From assembly GCA_026874595.1 (NCBI GenBank), contig CM049313.1, forward strand, positions 17,607,508-17,671,507: a stretch of 64,000 nucleotides of DNA. The letters are read 5' to 3'. The notes beneath the pieces are model-generated. The model made no database searches. It saw nothing but the letters and a program-made list of their open reading frames with translations, and was not told the DNA's origin. Positions within the stretch are counted from its first letter, which is position 1; the number at the start of each line of letters is the position of its first letter. The stretch is from Sipunculus nudus. Lineage: Eukaryota > Annelida > Sipuncula > Golfingiida > Sipunculidae. Both the position numbers and the translations under genes were made by a program. Below, in pieces: positions 1 through 13,575 of the stretch.

Positions 1-94
1 ATCCACTGCCAAATGAATGCACTTGGGTCCTACTCTGAAAATCAAACAATGGTTTCTTCATGTGCAGCTAACAACGTGACATTGCTTACAATTC

Positions 95-104
95 AATAAT
101 AATG

Positions 105-149
<45 letters not shown>

Positions 150-295
150 GTAATAATAAAAGTAAAAATTAAAGTAATAATAATAATAATTATAATAATA
201 ATAATAATAATAGTAATAATAATAGTAATAGTAATAATAATATTAACAATAATAATAGTAATAACTATTATTATCATAATAAAAATAATATATTG
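95..295. repeat. (AAT)n/(ATT)n microsatellite
   Basis: Imperfect trinucleotide repeat of AAT/TAA with scattered AGT and TTA variants. Any reading frame through it encodes only poly-isoleucine-like peptide, so no gene is called here. Confidence 0.95.
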
Positions 296-299
296 TTAA

Positions 300-1140
300 C
301 ACGCATTTACACATAGAAGGTAAAATAATGCGAGAGAGCACGTTCATTTGTGCGTCGCAGAGAACCAGAGAATGCGTATTATAATACCACTAGCTGCACC
401 CGTGGAAAATGAGCTGATAGGAACCTAACGACGCATATCTTAATCCTAAGGTTTTTGCAGGAACTTTTGTCATGTGTTTCACTTATATAATATAAAGCTT
501 ACTTCTGCTAGAATTCTCCGGGAACACCCTCCCCGAAATATCAGCATAGAAAGAAAAATTATTCCATTCCAAAAATCACACACAAAAAAAGTAAATTTTG
601 GAAAGAGACGTGAGGCATATACAGGGTGTACGAATTTTTAAGTGAGAAGTTTTTTTTTTGTTCGATAAACAACATATGTCCGACAGCTTCATTGCCTGGG
701 AAATATCGTAGATAGAACGATTGTATAAAGAAGCATTCTACTTTGAAATTATATGAAAGATGCTTTGTATTATAGTTGAAGCTCAGGCGACATCGTGCAA
801 CATGATATTTATTTAGTGTAGTCATTTGAGGGTATTGTCTAAGGCATGTTAACAAACACATGCGTTATTTGTATACACATTCATATGTCGTTGAAGTCTC
901 TTGTACGCGAAACGTTTAAAGCTGCAGATGTGAAAAAAAAGATAGGCCAAGAAAAATATATTCCAACAGTAATGAATTTTTGGTTTAAGAACTATAAATT
1001 GTCATGGAATAAGCAGGTCTGATGCAAATTGACAACTATCCCTGATAAAAAGAACGCAGGTTACTATTTAGATATTTAAAAGCATTTAGCAAAGAAACTA
1101 CTTCATCCTTGGTTCGTTGCATTGTCTTTCGGCAAATCAA
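300..1140. other. no gene or repeat recognised
   Basis: AT-rich single-copy-looking sequence. Reading frames are short and low in complexity. I see no splice-flanked coding segment and no match to other repeats in the window. Confidence 0.5.
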
Positions 1141-1141
1141 C

Positions 1142-2510
1142 GCAAAATGTAATATACAGATTTCGCTTAAAATTTGTAGAGGGGTAGAGTAAAATATGTT
1201 TGGAGGTAGTCGGAATCAACATAATTTATTTGTTATTTAAGTGCCACAATCACAATTTCACAAAGGAATAATTATAAGGGGCTTTTCCTTTGTCCCCGGG
1301 TAGAAGCAGCCCATCCGTATGCAGTTGTTCTGCCACTCGCCTGGTAAACCCGTGTTTCTGAACCATGACAATATTTTACATAAAACGTGCACGTATGAGC
1401 GAACGACTGATTAGTGGATTCAAAGTACCCAAAAGATTGAGGGCCCTTGGAAGTGTGTGCAATCCCCCAGGGATTCCTTTTGAAAAAAAAAAATTTTCAA
1501 ACAACCCATAAACCGGCCGAACTATTAAAACCATGGTTATAATGGAAAGATACTCCTGAATGTATAAAAATCAACATACCGGTGATCGCGTACAGGGTCT
1601 CAGCTCTTTGTATCCACTTAACGGAAATGTGCTCCCTATGAAATGATTAATGTGGACATGTGTTCCGCGCTTGAATTTAAAATCTTTACTTCGTTTTGAC
1701 AGAGTAAAGTCAGGCGAAATTATTTAAATGGGGATAAGTGGGGATTACAGGTAGCCTCCTGACAGGCGAAAAATGTTTTGCTGAACAATTGTAGAGGGTA
1801 AGGGTAAAGATATATCAATAGTCCATTTCATTTTGGAGGTGATAAGAATCACCACAATATATAATTTATAAAACCATTATGACAAAGGACCATTCCTTTG
1901 TCCCCCTGTGGAAGCGACCGATTCGTATTCATTTGTTCTGCCACTCGCAAGGTGAACTCCTGTTACTGAAGCATGACAGGGTTCACTCATGAAACGCACA
2001 CTCGTGAACACGTGACTGATTAAAGGAGATTCTGGTGGAGGTCTGTACGCCCTGACTACATATTCTAGTTTGTTATCAATCTAAAGATGTACTGGTGAAA
2101 TGTTTTCATGTTTCACCGTCCCTACAAGACAATGGTTCTTAACAAACATATGCGACCCCCCCCCCCCCCACCCAAACCGAATGATAATTAGGTTGTGGGG
2201 CTTCTTTTAAAAAAATACTTCATAAAACACATGACTTGGCCGAATCTTTAAAACCATGGTTTTCATGGAAAGATATATTGAATGTATATAAATCAACATA
2301 CCTGTAACCCATAAAGAATGTGTCAAACGGTGGTCACATCACTGGACTCAGTGCCCTGTGTAGACCAAACTGAAAAGCCCTCGCATTGAAAGCGGAGTCA
2401 TGTGTTCTTTGGATTAAAATTCTTTACTTTCTTTCGAGAGAGAAAAAATCCTTTAGAGGCATTTCAATGGATATGGGGGCATCAGTGGGTATTATAGTGG
2501 AACCGCGTGA
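1142..2510. repeat. diverged two-unit tandem duplication (~615-735 bp unit)
   Basis: Three blocks occur in the same order twice. One is a 'cctttgtcccc...gttctgccactcgc' block (about 1280 and 1890). One is a 'ttaaaaccatggtt' block (about 1525 and 2248). One is a 'tctttactt...gggattacag/gggtattatag' block (about 1682 and 2410). The offset grows from about 615 to 735 bp, so the second unit carries insertions. Identity is moderate, so the duplication is old or represents two copies of a dispersed element. Confidence 0.7.
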
Positions 2511-4217
2511 CCGCGTATTGCACGGAAAAGCCTTTTGGGCAGGGCATGCGCTCCGGCAACGGTCTTATCAGGCCGTGAAAATCCCCGAGGCCTTCCTGAA
2601 AAAGCGTCACAGGCGTGCAGGACCTTGCAGCTCAAAAGAAATAGGGGCACCTAATAGGGAAAATATTAAAATTATTAATTATTCAGCTTAATAGGGCATT
2701 ATCCCGCAAAATAAAACAAACTTGTCCTTAAAAGAGCGCACCACCGAGCCGTCTGTAGAATTTAGAGAGTCAAGTCAAAATCCGTATTAATTATATTGAT
2801 ATGACCGTTAATAATGCTTCGCTTCCTAGCCCCAGTGTGGGTTCTTTATGCGGTGGATTATGTTTGATAACAATATCGTAAAATGGATTATGATGTAACC
2901 ATTTTGCCGAGGTTGATTTATTATACACAAGGTTACAGCGAGCTCCGTGAGAAAACTATATCCGCTTCCGGGAAGCTCAGCGGTACTTTGTTCGATACAG
3001 ATTCAGGACAACACGCGATGGCCTCATCCACCGATTTAATGTACAAAAAAAATGATCGTATTCCTGTTTCGGTCCGTGATTTAGCATTCAATCTGCTGTG
3101 TATAGGTTTGGTCGTGTTACTTATTTTATTATGTCCAAACAGGTGTGTCACCATCTTTAGGGCCCACACGAAAATACAAAACTGGTTTCGGTTCCGGGAA
3201 AACCGGTTCTGTATGGTTTCGCATTGTATTCATAAGAGGACGGTTTCGGTTTTATTAAACTAATTGTTTTAACATCGGAAATCATTTAATATAATTAAAT
3301 GAATAAATGATTAAAATATTATCAAAAGTTGGAGATCCATGACTTGGCACTTTGAGACCAAGTGAGAGCATTATTAATTATGATTGGCAGATTTATATTG
3401 CAATTATGATGAAAACAGACTGTTTCCCTGCGTCCTATAACATGACTATATCATTCAAGCTGCTAGGTCACGTGACCACATTTACCCTACCTGTTTTACA
3501 TTTTTTTTTAATACTTGGGCTATTTCTCCAAAAATTCAAAATCGGGCTAAATACTGGCATATACCTCTTCATGCATAAGGTTACTTATTCTTATTCTTTT
3601 AGGAGACGTTTATTCTGCGGGTATCACAACAAAAATGCATAAAGCTGAACCACTGGTTCTATCTTTTCATGCCTCTGAATGTGAATTAGTCTGTAAAGTT
3701 GATGCTTGCATACCTTATCCTGAAATTAAAGATAAACAACAATGTTGGTGTACATCTTGTCACGGGACACTATTGCAAACGCTGCCATAATCTATAAAGG
3801 AAGCTAATACCGGTTATCAGTTTATTTATATATCCATATTTTGTTAAAAGTTGCTGTTGGTGCATGGATCTGTTTGTGTAGCTCAGTGTAGGACCACCGA
3901 TTTCATTGTTTTCTTACTTCTTTCATTTTCTGTTTGAGCTAGGTGTCCGATATTGCTGATTTTCAAAAGTTGAAGTTTGGAAACAATATTATCACAGATT
4001 TGAACCTGATATTTATTTTTACTATGACCTTTTTCAAAAGGCCATATATTCCATTGCATATTTTTCATTTTTGCTCACCTTTGCTTCTGTTTCCGCTAGA
4101 TCTTCTCTTTTAACCGCCCGTCGGTTGTACACATCTAGTTTCAAATGAGCCTTAAAGACCTTAAAGAGTACTTTAAAGAGTGTCTAATAATCGATATGAC
4201 ACTTTAAAATATTGGTG
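2511..4217. other. no gene recognised
   Basis: AT-rich sequence. A 126-codon frame at 2883-3263 contains one hydrophobic stretch but has no recognisable domain, no splice context and no codon-usage support, so it is not called. Confidence 0.45.
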
Positions 4218-4512
4218 TTAAGCAAAAGATATATATGGCTCTCAGGAACCGCCAGCGTCAATTTAAACCCCCCCCCCCACCCACCCAATAAAAAATTATT
4301 ATGATTTTCATCCTTCAGAGATAAAATTATACAATTTTGATAAGATTTCCTTTGTGACGTAGTCCTTTTACTTGTTTTATTTTCATGCTTTTCCCTGATC
4401 ATATGATCATTCTTATCGAAACATACAAATAAAAGGTCAAAAATAAAATATCGCCCGCCAGCACTGATTTTTTAAAAAGTGCCTGGGAACCATACCTTTT
4501 TTTCTGCCTTAA
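4218..4512. mobile_element. TTAA-flanked MITE, copy 1
   Basis: A 287-bp element lies between two TTAA tetranucleotides (4218-4221 and 4509-4512). Its ends are imperfect inverted repeats: the left arm reads through 'atatggctctcagg' and the right arm through 'cctgggaaccata'. A second copy lies at 27745-28102. A TTAA target with no coding capacity fits a non-autonomous piggyBac- or Kolobok-type element; the superfamily is an inference. Confidence 0.7.
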
Positions 4513-5640
4513 ACCTTGTGATCAAAACAAGTCAGTCACACATGTTCGAGGAATCCACACCATCAATTTTTGCATATTTAAATAATATGCAAATATCAGG
4601 GATTTATCTTAAAATTAGGCAGGTCAGTTGCCAAAGCTGTTATAGAGACCGACTTGAGTTTGCCTTTTCGTATCATTTACTTATTTCAGTCTAAAATAAT
4701 GATACTGACACTCCGGCAGATCTTAAAAACCAGAATATATTGATCTAAGCAGGTTTCTTGTCAAATCGATCCGGGTAGCATATGACAAGCATATGACAAG
4801 AAAGAAAACACCTCAAGTGTGATACATTTTGTGTAACTTTCCAAAGTACTCCTTGCAAGTTACAAAACTATCTGAAGTTGCCGGTAGTATCTGTATCAAT
4901 ACGGCTTAAGGAGGGATGAAAAAAGAGAATGAAATAAATCCTCTTTATGTTGCATACTCGGGGATACCACTGAAAAGATGTATTAAAGCCGGAAGGAAAG
5001 TCAATGGTTGCCATGACTACGCACGCGATGCCATAGACGCGTCATGGCTTTTACGTCAATACCGTATCAGTGAGAAAGTCTGGGTGATTTGTATCCATGC
5101 TGTTGTGTGTACTTTTGTATGCAATGACTGTAGTGAGTTTTATTTACATTTGTATTTATAATATATATAAGCATTGTGCCGTTCACTATAATTAAAATAG
5201 CTATTAAATAACATTTTCTATTGCATTTATACGATTCCTGGCATACTGCATACATATAAATGCATTGTAGGCAATTCCTGTTGAAAGATCTTGTAGCGCC
5301 TCTGTGACAGATATCTGAGCTTGTTTATCTAGAAGCTGTTAGTAAACTAGGATCATGCGCCAATATTGGCAAACAGAAAAAAACCCCACGTATTCTAAGT
5401 TTGTTTGCTGCACATGATTGGAAGTTAAAAAAATAATAAGTTGGAAAATTGCCCTTTTGCACCCCCGCACGCGTCATTTATCGGAAAAGGCCCTTTAGGC
5501 CGTGGACAAGGTGTACGTAGTTTGAATTCAACGTCATGGACTTGTTGATGATACGCTGACGTTTCAAACAAACTAACAAACGTGCTAGAAATGAATACGG
5601 AAGATGCAATTTAACAAAATAAATCACCTATATATGATAC
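4513..5640. other. no gene recognised
   Basis: AT-rich sequence with only short unsupported reading frames. A small direct repeat 'gcatatgacaag' occurs near 4780. Confidence 0.45.
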
Positions 5641-5884
<244 letters not shown>

Positions 5885-6424
5885 AATTAGCTCCATTAGG
5901 AAATATTGAATTGATTTGATATACAATTGGGCCCTTGATCACATTGTATCTAAGGGCAATATGAACATAATAACCCGACCAGCTCATGTCAGCGCATATA
6001 ATAAAACACGGGCTGGCCGGTTATTATCCCTCTCCCCGCCCTTTCCTCCTAAACACGGCCATGCATTGTTGTAGCAAACCCACGACGACCAAGTCAACAG
6101 GAAGACAACAATGCTACCTCTATATCACGAGAGCTCCTACCCGTGTAACACTCACTTGGTTAATTTACCAGCTTTTATGACGTTGAGACGATATATTGAC
6201 GAGACCAAGAAGCACGCAATCCAAACATTTCACTGGGCGCCTAACACATTTGCTACCTGATGCTCTAGCTCTAAAAGGCAAATTCTTACATTAGTTGTTG
6301 TTACAGTCATTGTCATGTAACAGCACGCAATAGTCTATTCAAGGCCATAATGAAAGCAGGAACAAAAAGGAGTGCTGTAATAAGAGTACATCGGTGCCCA
6401 CTTCAAACAATGTTTTTTTTTTTT
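5885..6424. other. no gene recognised
   Basis: Nothing recognised. The sequence is slightly more GC-rich than its surroundings but has no supportable exon. Confidence 0.4.
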
Positions 6425-6690
6425 TTTGGCATAGCTGACTTTTTAGTCGTGCTGAGCAGTAGCGATCACCCTTCGTCCGTCGCCCTTCCGTCAGGCTGTC
6501 CGTCCGTTAGCAGGCCACAAACCGTAAGGGCTAGGACCATGAAACTGTATTCTCAGTTCTCAGTATTCACCCCAAAATAAAATAAATACACACGAATGGC
6601 CAGATATCTCAAGGCAGGCTGGATGGATTATTCTATGATTCCGGTTGCCTGTAGATCTTGGAAGAATGGCGGCGCGACACGTAATTTTTT
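6425..6690 (+). repeat. dispersed repeat (family also at 16.2 and 24.5-26.1 kb)
   Basis: The block 'gcgatcacccttcgtccgtcgcc...gtccgtccgttagcaggccacaaaccgta' matches the start of the array at 24565. It ends in a 'gtagatcttggaagaatggcggcgcgac' segment related to the GGTGGCGCC units at 16.2 and 25.6 kb. It is non-coding. It is probably one rearranged copy of the same dispersed element. Confidence 0.6.
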
Positions 6691-8202
6691 TCCTATATTT
6701 TTAGACTGTCAAATTACAGCAAGGTGTCAGTTTCTCATCTTTGGATTCATCTAGTGTTCTGAAATCTCCTATGTTTAATGATAATGACTAGTGAAAAACA
6801 TAACCTGTCTACTTTTCCATCGGTATTTTAACCCCAGTATTAAATTAGAAGTGATACGAGAAGGAGAAACACTTTGAACAAAACCGCTTGTTACTTTGGT
6901 ATATTTGCTTAAGTTCGCACGACTGCACGTATACAAGAGACACAATACAAAACTGATAATGTTACAGAGGCCAGCCACTTGAATAAAAGTCATAATTCAA
7001 GTAAGTACCTAGTAACCCGAAGTTCAGCAACGGAGAATTATCACTGAAAAAAAAAGTAAAAAAAAAAAAAAACACGTGCTGGATACTATATTGTTTGGGA
7101 TAGGAACTGAGCCCCAGATATCGATCTAAGCCCGGATAAGTGATCGCAACGAGAATGGCTGGTTCCGTACACAGGACAGAATTACCTGAAACAAATATGT
7201 ACATATCATTCAAAGAAAGCCTGTGTAGCATGTACCATTGTAGCCACTCTTTTGGCTTCCAGCAGCGGTCGATTTTACAACTTACTTGTCCCCTTTCTTT
7301 ACCAATAATTGACTCAGCACCAGGTATGCGACCTGATTTTATGACTAGTCCGGAAACATTAATTATGTAGCATATCATAACGTGTTTCCGTCGGAGCTTG
7401 AATTGTTCATATGTAGTATCCGCGGCTTTTATTATAGAGGGAGGAACCTTGCTATATTCCTATTAATCAGCTCGAAGTTTCTATAAAACACGCGTTATAT
7501 GAAATATTTTAATTAGTTTTGGCAGAGTGGTGCGAAGCGTTGGACGGGTTTTTATTATTAGCAGTTATAAGATACAATTGAGACATTCAAATGGTATCAT
7601 ATGTAAATATTGTGAGAAAAAAAACGGTATATCATTATCAAAACTTCGGTTTCCATGTTATGTTCTCTAATATTTTCAATGTATGTTATGTTTACATTAT
7701 TTTTGTGAAAGAAATATATGATTTATAAAATGAATGTATTATATTATATTATTTCTATCCGTTAAAATCATTTGGGTACTCTTTATAATAGGTATTCCCA
7801 ATAAAATACTGGATAAAACACCCCGAGTTTTAATATTGGAAAAGTGAATAGGTAGCCATCGAATCTACTTGGGAAAGACACGTGCAAGAGATTGGATTCT
7901 TCTCCCAGATCGTGAAGGATTTATCTCAGATAATATAAAACTACACAGGAATTTAAGTTTAAAACACCAAATAGCTGAAAGGTCTGCCCGAAACATATAT
8001 TGCAAGTCTTTTATTTAAACGTGATAATCAAAGTGACTTTTCTGAGTACCGTCTTTTGAGATGCATCTATATGTGATACTATGTCTGAATAGCGGCCATG
8101 CTCATCCTCTTCAGGCACCAGACAATTAGTTCAGTATTTGCATGTTGCCCCAGGTCAGCCTACTTTACCCCATAGGGGTTTCTTATTTATGGGTCAGCCC
8201 AC
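6691..8202. other. no gene recognised
   Basis: AT-rich sequence with short unsupported reading frames on both strands. No repeat match was found within the window. Confidence 0.4.
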
Positions 8203-10107
8203 TTATTTATTTATTTATTATAATATTGTGAAGGGTGGCCTGTACCAGAATAAGAATTCTGTTATAAGCAGGGCCCTCTTCCAAGATATACAAGATATTA
8301 TAAACAATGGAACATGTTAATAAAAATAGATAAAAGTAAATGTACAATGCGAAATATAAAAGACATAATGAGACTGTAAAATCATTACAAAGGAATGATA
8401 ATATCATAAAATTAATAAAAGGGACGGTACTAACAGCGGTAAGAGCAACGATTACATCTAGAACAATTTCGTGCTGTGATAAGATTATGACATCATTGTA
8501 AAATCGGAGAAGTACGAACGTGATAATTTTTAAAATGCTGCAAATTAGAAGCAAACTTAATGTGTCGAGGAAGGGAGTTCCATAGAGTACTGCCTGCATA
8601 AAAAGAGGTTACGCGGTTTCGGAAGGATACAGTTTTTGTTTTCGGTTAACCGCGTCGAATAATTATGAATGCCCTTCGCCATATAAAAAATTCTTACATA
8701 AATATGAAGGGGCTAAATCATTTATGCATTTATAGGTTAAAATAGATAGGAGGTACAAATATCGCTGTTCAATTGCCATTAAGCCTATTTCTTTCACTAA
8801 ATCTAAACTTCTTTGAGTTGGGTCGTAATTTTTTGTTATTATCCTAGCCGCACGACACTGCATTCGTTGGATTGCGGCACGGAATGTGCTGGGACAGCTG
8901 CCCCATACTGTTAGGCTATAATCTATTGAGGGTTGAACAAAGGCGTGATATATAGTGACTAAAAACTTCTGTGGTAGAAATTTGCTGAGCCGATGTAAAA
9001 GTCCAATTTTGCAACATAGCTTTTTAAAAACGGTAGAAGTGTGAGATTTCCATGTGAGATGGGCGTCAATGATCAAGCCAAGGTGAGAAAATTCATCGAC
9101 ATTCGGGACAATATCTTTATCGATAATTATTTGTAATGAATTTGATTGTTTGCGTTGCTTGGAACTCACAAGCATAGTAGCTGATTTTGTGGCGTTTGCA
9201 ATTAGTTTGTTTTTATTAAGCCATTTAGTAACTTGGTCTACAGCAGCCTGTAACTTATGTTGTGCTGATTCGCGATCGATGCCGTCTGCGTATAGCGTGA
9301 TGTCGTCAGCATAAATCGAGCATTTTGCGTCTGTTACATTATCGGGCAAGTCATTAAGATATAGTAGGAAAAGAATGGGTCCAAGTACAGTGCCTTGTGG
9401 TACACCTGTATCGATGGTTTTCACCTCAGAATTATAGTTATTGAAGCAGACAAACTGCTTTCGGTCGTATAAATAATTATAAAACCAGGTGTGCGAGTTT
9501 CCATTTACGCCATACTGTTTTAATTTACCCAATAATATATCGTGATTTAGGGAATCAAAACCTTTTTTAAGGTCGAGAAAGCATATGGAGTTTACACGTC
9601 CACAGTTCATAACTGTCAGCCAATTATCAACTATTCTATGTAATGCAGTTTGGGTAGAGTTGTTTGCAAGAAAGGCAGTTTGTTCAGGAGATATCAAGCG
9701 TTTGTGGTTTAAGTAATTAAGGAGATGACGTTTAATGTGCTTCTCTAAGATTTTAATCACATGGCTGGTGATCGAAATTGGCCGGTAATTGTTAGTATCA
9801 GAAAGTTTCCCTTTACCCTTATAAATGGGTACCACCCTTGCACACTTCCAGTCAGGAGGAACTATTCCTGTACTGAGTGATAAGTTAAGAATATGTGTCA
9901 GCGATGGCGCTAAGATGACCGCGGCCTCTCCAAGTAAGAACCCCGGCATATTAAGGACATCAATTCCATGTTTATTCTTAAATGCGACTAGAAGTTTCAC
10001 GACATCCTGTTGGCTCATTTGAGGGATTGAAAACCGAGAATCAGTAAAATCAGGTTGGTCCTGCACAACATCTTTGGTAAATGCTTTGGTTAAAGTTTTT
10101 AGTTATA
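8203..10107 (-). mobile_element. 5'-truncated CR1/Jockey-type LINE
   Basis: A non-LTR retrotransposon fragment reading leftwards. The main reverse transcriptase frame covers 8663-10107. Coding similarity then continues through two frameshifts to a TGA at 8493-8495, followed by a non-coding 3' region ending in a short (ATAA)n tail at 8203-8220. The endonuclease and ORF1 are absent, as expected from 5' truncation during target-primed reverse transcription. The ATAA-type tail fits CR1/Jockey-group LINEs. It is inserted upstream of, and antisense to, the channel gene. Confidence 0.9.
8493..10107 (-). pseudogene. LINE reverse transcriptase, 3' part of ORF2 (broken)
   Basis: RNA-directed DNA polymerase of a non-LTR retrotransposon. 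Visible in order are a 'YRPISITS' block, 'FLDLKKGFDSLNHDILL' (first catalytic Asp), 'GVPQGTVLGPILFLLYLNDL', 'SIYADDITLYADG' (catalytic YADD), 'LNKNKLIANATKS' and the 'LGLIID' thumb-region block. The long frame stops at 8663. A second frame then supplies 'HNYSTRLTENKN' and a third 'AGSTLWNSLPRHIKF', the usual C-terminal motif of CR1/Jockey ORF2. At least two frameshifts therefore separate it from a working protein. The apurinic endonuclease that should precede the RT is missing. The catalytic core itself looks intact, so decay is recent to moderate. Confidence 0.9.
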
Positions 10108-11608
10108 GTTAAGAGGGGTAGTAGCTCTGATATTTTAACATCGTGCCCACCTTGGACAGTGTAGTAGTCTGGCAAGCCAAACCTGCTTTCATATTATACT
10201 GCATTTATTTAGGTGTTTAACGTACTAGAGGAAAAAAAAAATTATCACTTTTATATTTATATTTGTGGCTAACACTGAATCTATAAGTATGACAACTGTT
10301 TGTTAAAATTGTTGATGCAATTTTTTTTATGATAAATGCTCGTAGGCTCACTCCATTTGGGGATACATGAACGGTGGAGTTTGCTCATATATTTAAAATT
10401 ATGAAGCAAATGCGACGGATACCAAGTTCATCTTTGTATAGGTGTAAGCTGTTATTTCAAGAAACCAGAAACTGTATTTGCCCGTATATTAAATGTCACC
10501 CGCGATCGGTCGATCCACAATTGGTGTGTCTGTTATCAACCTCTGTCTCACGGCCGGTTGCACCAATAACCGGAAAACATTACATCATCACTCGAATCGA
10601 TCCGACAAATAACTTTTGAAATAAGATAAACATGAAAAAAATTAATGACAGTTCACACGTAATTTAACTAAATATTCAGCCAAAATGATCGGTCAGCTTG
10701 AGGAAATACACATTATTGCAAATGTGATGTACCTTTTTTAAAACTTTCGTCAGCCGGCTGAAAGAAAGATATGTTTTAAATTACGGAACATAAGTTTTGC
10801 CATATTTATTTTAGTTTAATGGTACAAGCAGAGGATGTTCTAGTAGAGGTAGTTTTCCATTCTGTCCATTTGTTAAATATAAGTTTGCATTACAGCTTGT
10901 CGTAACGGTACATTTATGCATGGTGACTTGGCGACATAAGAAATGCATGAGTGCCAAGACATCTCGAGTCACCTGTTGTTTATATTTGTCAAACATGTTG
11001 AAATCCGTCACTGACAGCAGGGTTAATTCATATACACAATAGACCTAAATTGTGTGTGGTGAATAAAACTGGACGACGCAGACTCTCCGGTCTTTGTCGA
11101 AGGCAGTTCCGCTGATCACAGTGGTAACCTCCACGCAGTTCAATAAACAAGCAAACATCACTCCAAATGATGTGTACATTAAAACTTTATTTATTCTAAT
11201 ATCAGCGAGTTCACTGCAAGAACAAATAACCTTTAAAATGAGATATCACACAGTGTCATACGCAATGCGGTTTTCAGAGAAGATTTATGACAAAAATGGA
11301 CCTTCTTTTATAAGTATGAGATAAATAAACCATTTAATCTGCTGAAAAAAACCCTCATTAACAGTTTCCTTTTGTCATAGTTCGATTATAATGGGAGGTT
11401 TTAGCCATCATTATTGCTCCATACATAAGTGTCGCATGCAAAAGATCGGGGAAGAAAACATATATTCGGCGAGGTTTTAGGGTATTAGGCGTATATTATT
11501 CTATTCAACATACTTTGTATGGCGAAACGTGGGAGCGCGTCTTCTGCGCCGCCTTTAAATCCTCTCATGGCATATATGTTCAATGTTTTCCCTTTTAACT
11601 GGATTCAC
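10108..11608. other. no gene recognised
   Basis: Nothing recognised on either strand. The frames are short and have no domain signature. Confidence 0.4.
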
Positions 11609-11910
11609 ACGAGGAAAAATAGAGATGGAGAAAGACACACACCGACAGGAGCGGAGAGAGAGAGAGACAGACAGACAGACAGAGACAGGGGGTAGACAGA
11701 CAGAGACAGAGGGACAGAAAGGAACAGAAAAACAGAGAGACAAACAGAAAGACAGAGAGAGAGACAGACAGACAGAGAGACAGACAGACAGAGATAAAGA
11801 GAGAAAAACAGACATAGAGAGAGAGAAAGACTGAGAGAGAGAGACAGAGACAAAGAGAATACATAGAGAGAGAGACAGGGAGAGACAGCCAGACAGCGAG
11901 ACAAACAAAC

Positions 11911-11946
<36 letters not shown>

Positions 11947-11969
11947 TGGGATGGACAGAGAAAGAGACA

Positions 11970-12019
<50 letters not shown>

Positions 12020-12040
12020 CAGACAGAGAGAGAGGACAAA
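11609..12040. repeat. GA/ACAG-rich low-complexity block plus (AT)n
   Basis: A long purine-rich block of gaga, acag and gacaga motifs (about 11635-11970) is followed by (AT)n at about 11972-12015. Long open frames on both strands here are compositional artefacts rich in Ser/Leu or Arg/Glu. Confidence 0.9.
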
Positions 12041-13164
12041 CAAAATTATATCCACCCAATCCACGTAGATACACAATATGTGTGACGCATTCAACAATGC
12101 TTTCTTTCAAAAACATGTAAAACCTTTTTAGGTCGACCTCGCTTAAATCAAATAACCATGCAGCTTTTGTCGAAGCTTCATGCCAAATAGATTATTAACA
12201 TATAAACAGTCCCATCAACACAAAGAGGGTTTACTGTTAATTAACTCATATCATTTAAAAAAATATTGATACTGCAAGTCATCATATCTCATAAATTATT
12301 CGGTGGTATAATTACGCTCTTTACACAGCGCTTCACCCATAGGCCAACTACATATATCGTAAGCGCTGTTTGTTATGACCTTGTATCCTGAATCTCTACA
12401 CCAGAGGGGAGCACTATATTTTGGTCCAATCAGATGAGACCCTGTGCTGAAGCAAAACGGTTTACCAGCCAAGCGAGGAATACACGAAGCAAAGTTGTTC
12501 ATTTCGTTTTGAGTGACAGCTCATCGCCCCGGCGACCGTTTGAACAGTCGAGAGAATTGCCCCTCACGTGGTTTCTGGGCGGAGCCTAATGCCTGTCAAG
12601 CGTTTGTTGACTTGCATTTGGTTGGCTGATAGTCACATCAGCAGTATCTCAAGCAGACAGGCCCGGCATGTGCACAACATGGTGTTTAAATGCATCATAA
12701 ACGGTCAAAGCAGGCAGCGTGAAAACCAGTAGCTTCTTTAGAAGCGCAAGATTTCCGCTGCCTCGGGAGCGTACGGTATAATTGTATACCTCAGCCTGCC
12801 ACCTCAGCCAATTATGTATATGCAGCTGAGATATGGTGGCTACCTCCCGTGCCCCAAAATTCGCCCCCGCAGTGAAAGACGCTCATATAATCATAATACG
12901 AGGTTTTCTCCGTTTTCATCAGGCAGTCGCTGCCTGGGCGTCGCCGGACTGTAAACGCCAGCGGGTATTTCACACAGGAAGTTAAATACACCGGTCGATG
13001 CCGACTATTATTGATCCATTGATCATGCTTTGTTCCCTGAATCAGATAATAGCACGATCTTTACCAGTTTTTTTATTTACTTCCTATTGGCTCCATGGTT
13101 TAAACGTTTGGAGAGGTTTACGTATTCCCACGGCTTGCATTATAAACCATTATAAACCAGCCAG
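12041..13164. other. CpG-richer non-coding interval
   Basis: From about 12500 to 12960 the sequence is richer in CpG than its neighbours. It contains a GC-box-like 'gggcggagcc', an E-box 'cacgtg' and an inverted CCAAT-like 'attgg'-type element. It could be a promoter or unannotated first exon. No open frame with T1-domain sequence is present, so I cannot tie it to the channel gene. Confidence 0.25.
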
Positions 13165-13575
13165 TGCCGGTGTAAGAAATTCAGATTACCCCCATTCCAG
13201 GTTACCCCCTCCCCCTGGTTATCTGAAACGATTTCAGTTTAACCCCCCAGGGATAGTCTGGAACTTAAAAAATTGTCAAAAAAATGTTTTCTTTTTATAC
13301 TGATAATTATTTTTTAATTCTCGAGAGCGCATAATTCATGACAAATTCCTTGAAACAAGATATACAAAGATTCAACCTAATTTGAGAATTTTAAGAATTT
13401 TAAGCAAATATACATGGAGAAACAAATATGTTTGAGAGGTAACCTGGAACCGTAGTTGGTGGTTTAAAATTGATTTCAAGTTAACCCAAGGAGTAATCTG
13501 AAATCGATTTTTAGATACCCCCCTTCGTCGTCCGCGGAATCTGAACGAGGATGATCTGGAATCGCTGCTTCTGAG
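13165..13575. repeat. dispersed repeat with inverted internal symmetry
   Basis: The left part ('cagattaccccc...ccaggttacccc') and the complement of the right part ('ccagatcatcc...cagattactcc') resemble each other, suggesting a foldback element. A related segment with 'aagttactccctggagtaatttga' lies at about 18250-18300. It has no coding potential. Confidence 0.4.

Noticed and set aside
2883-3263. 126-codon frame with a hydrophobic segment
   Set aside because: No recognisable domain, no splice or promoter context, and an overlapping frame on the other strand of similar quality.
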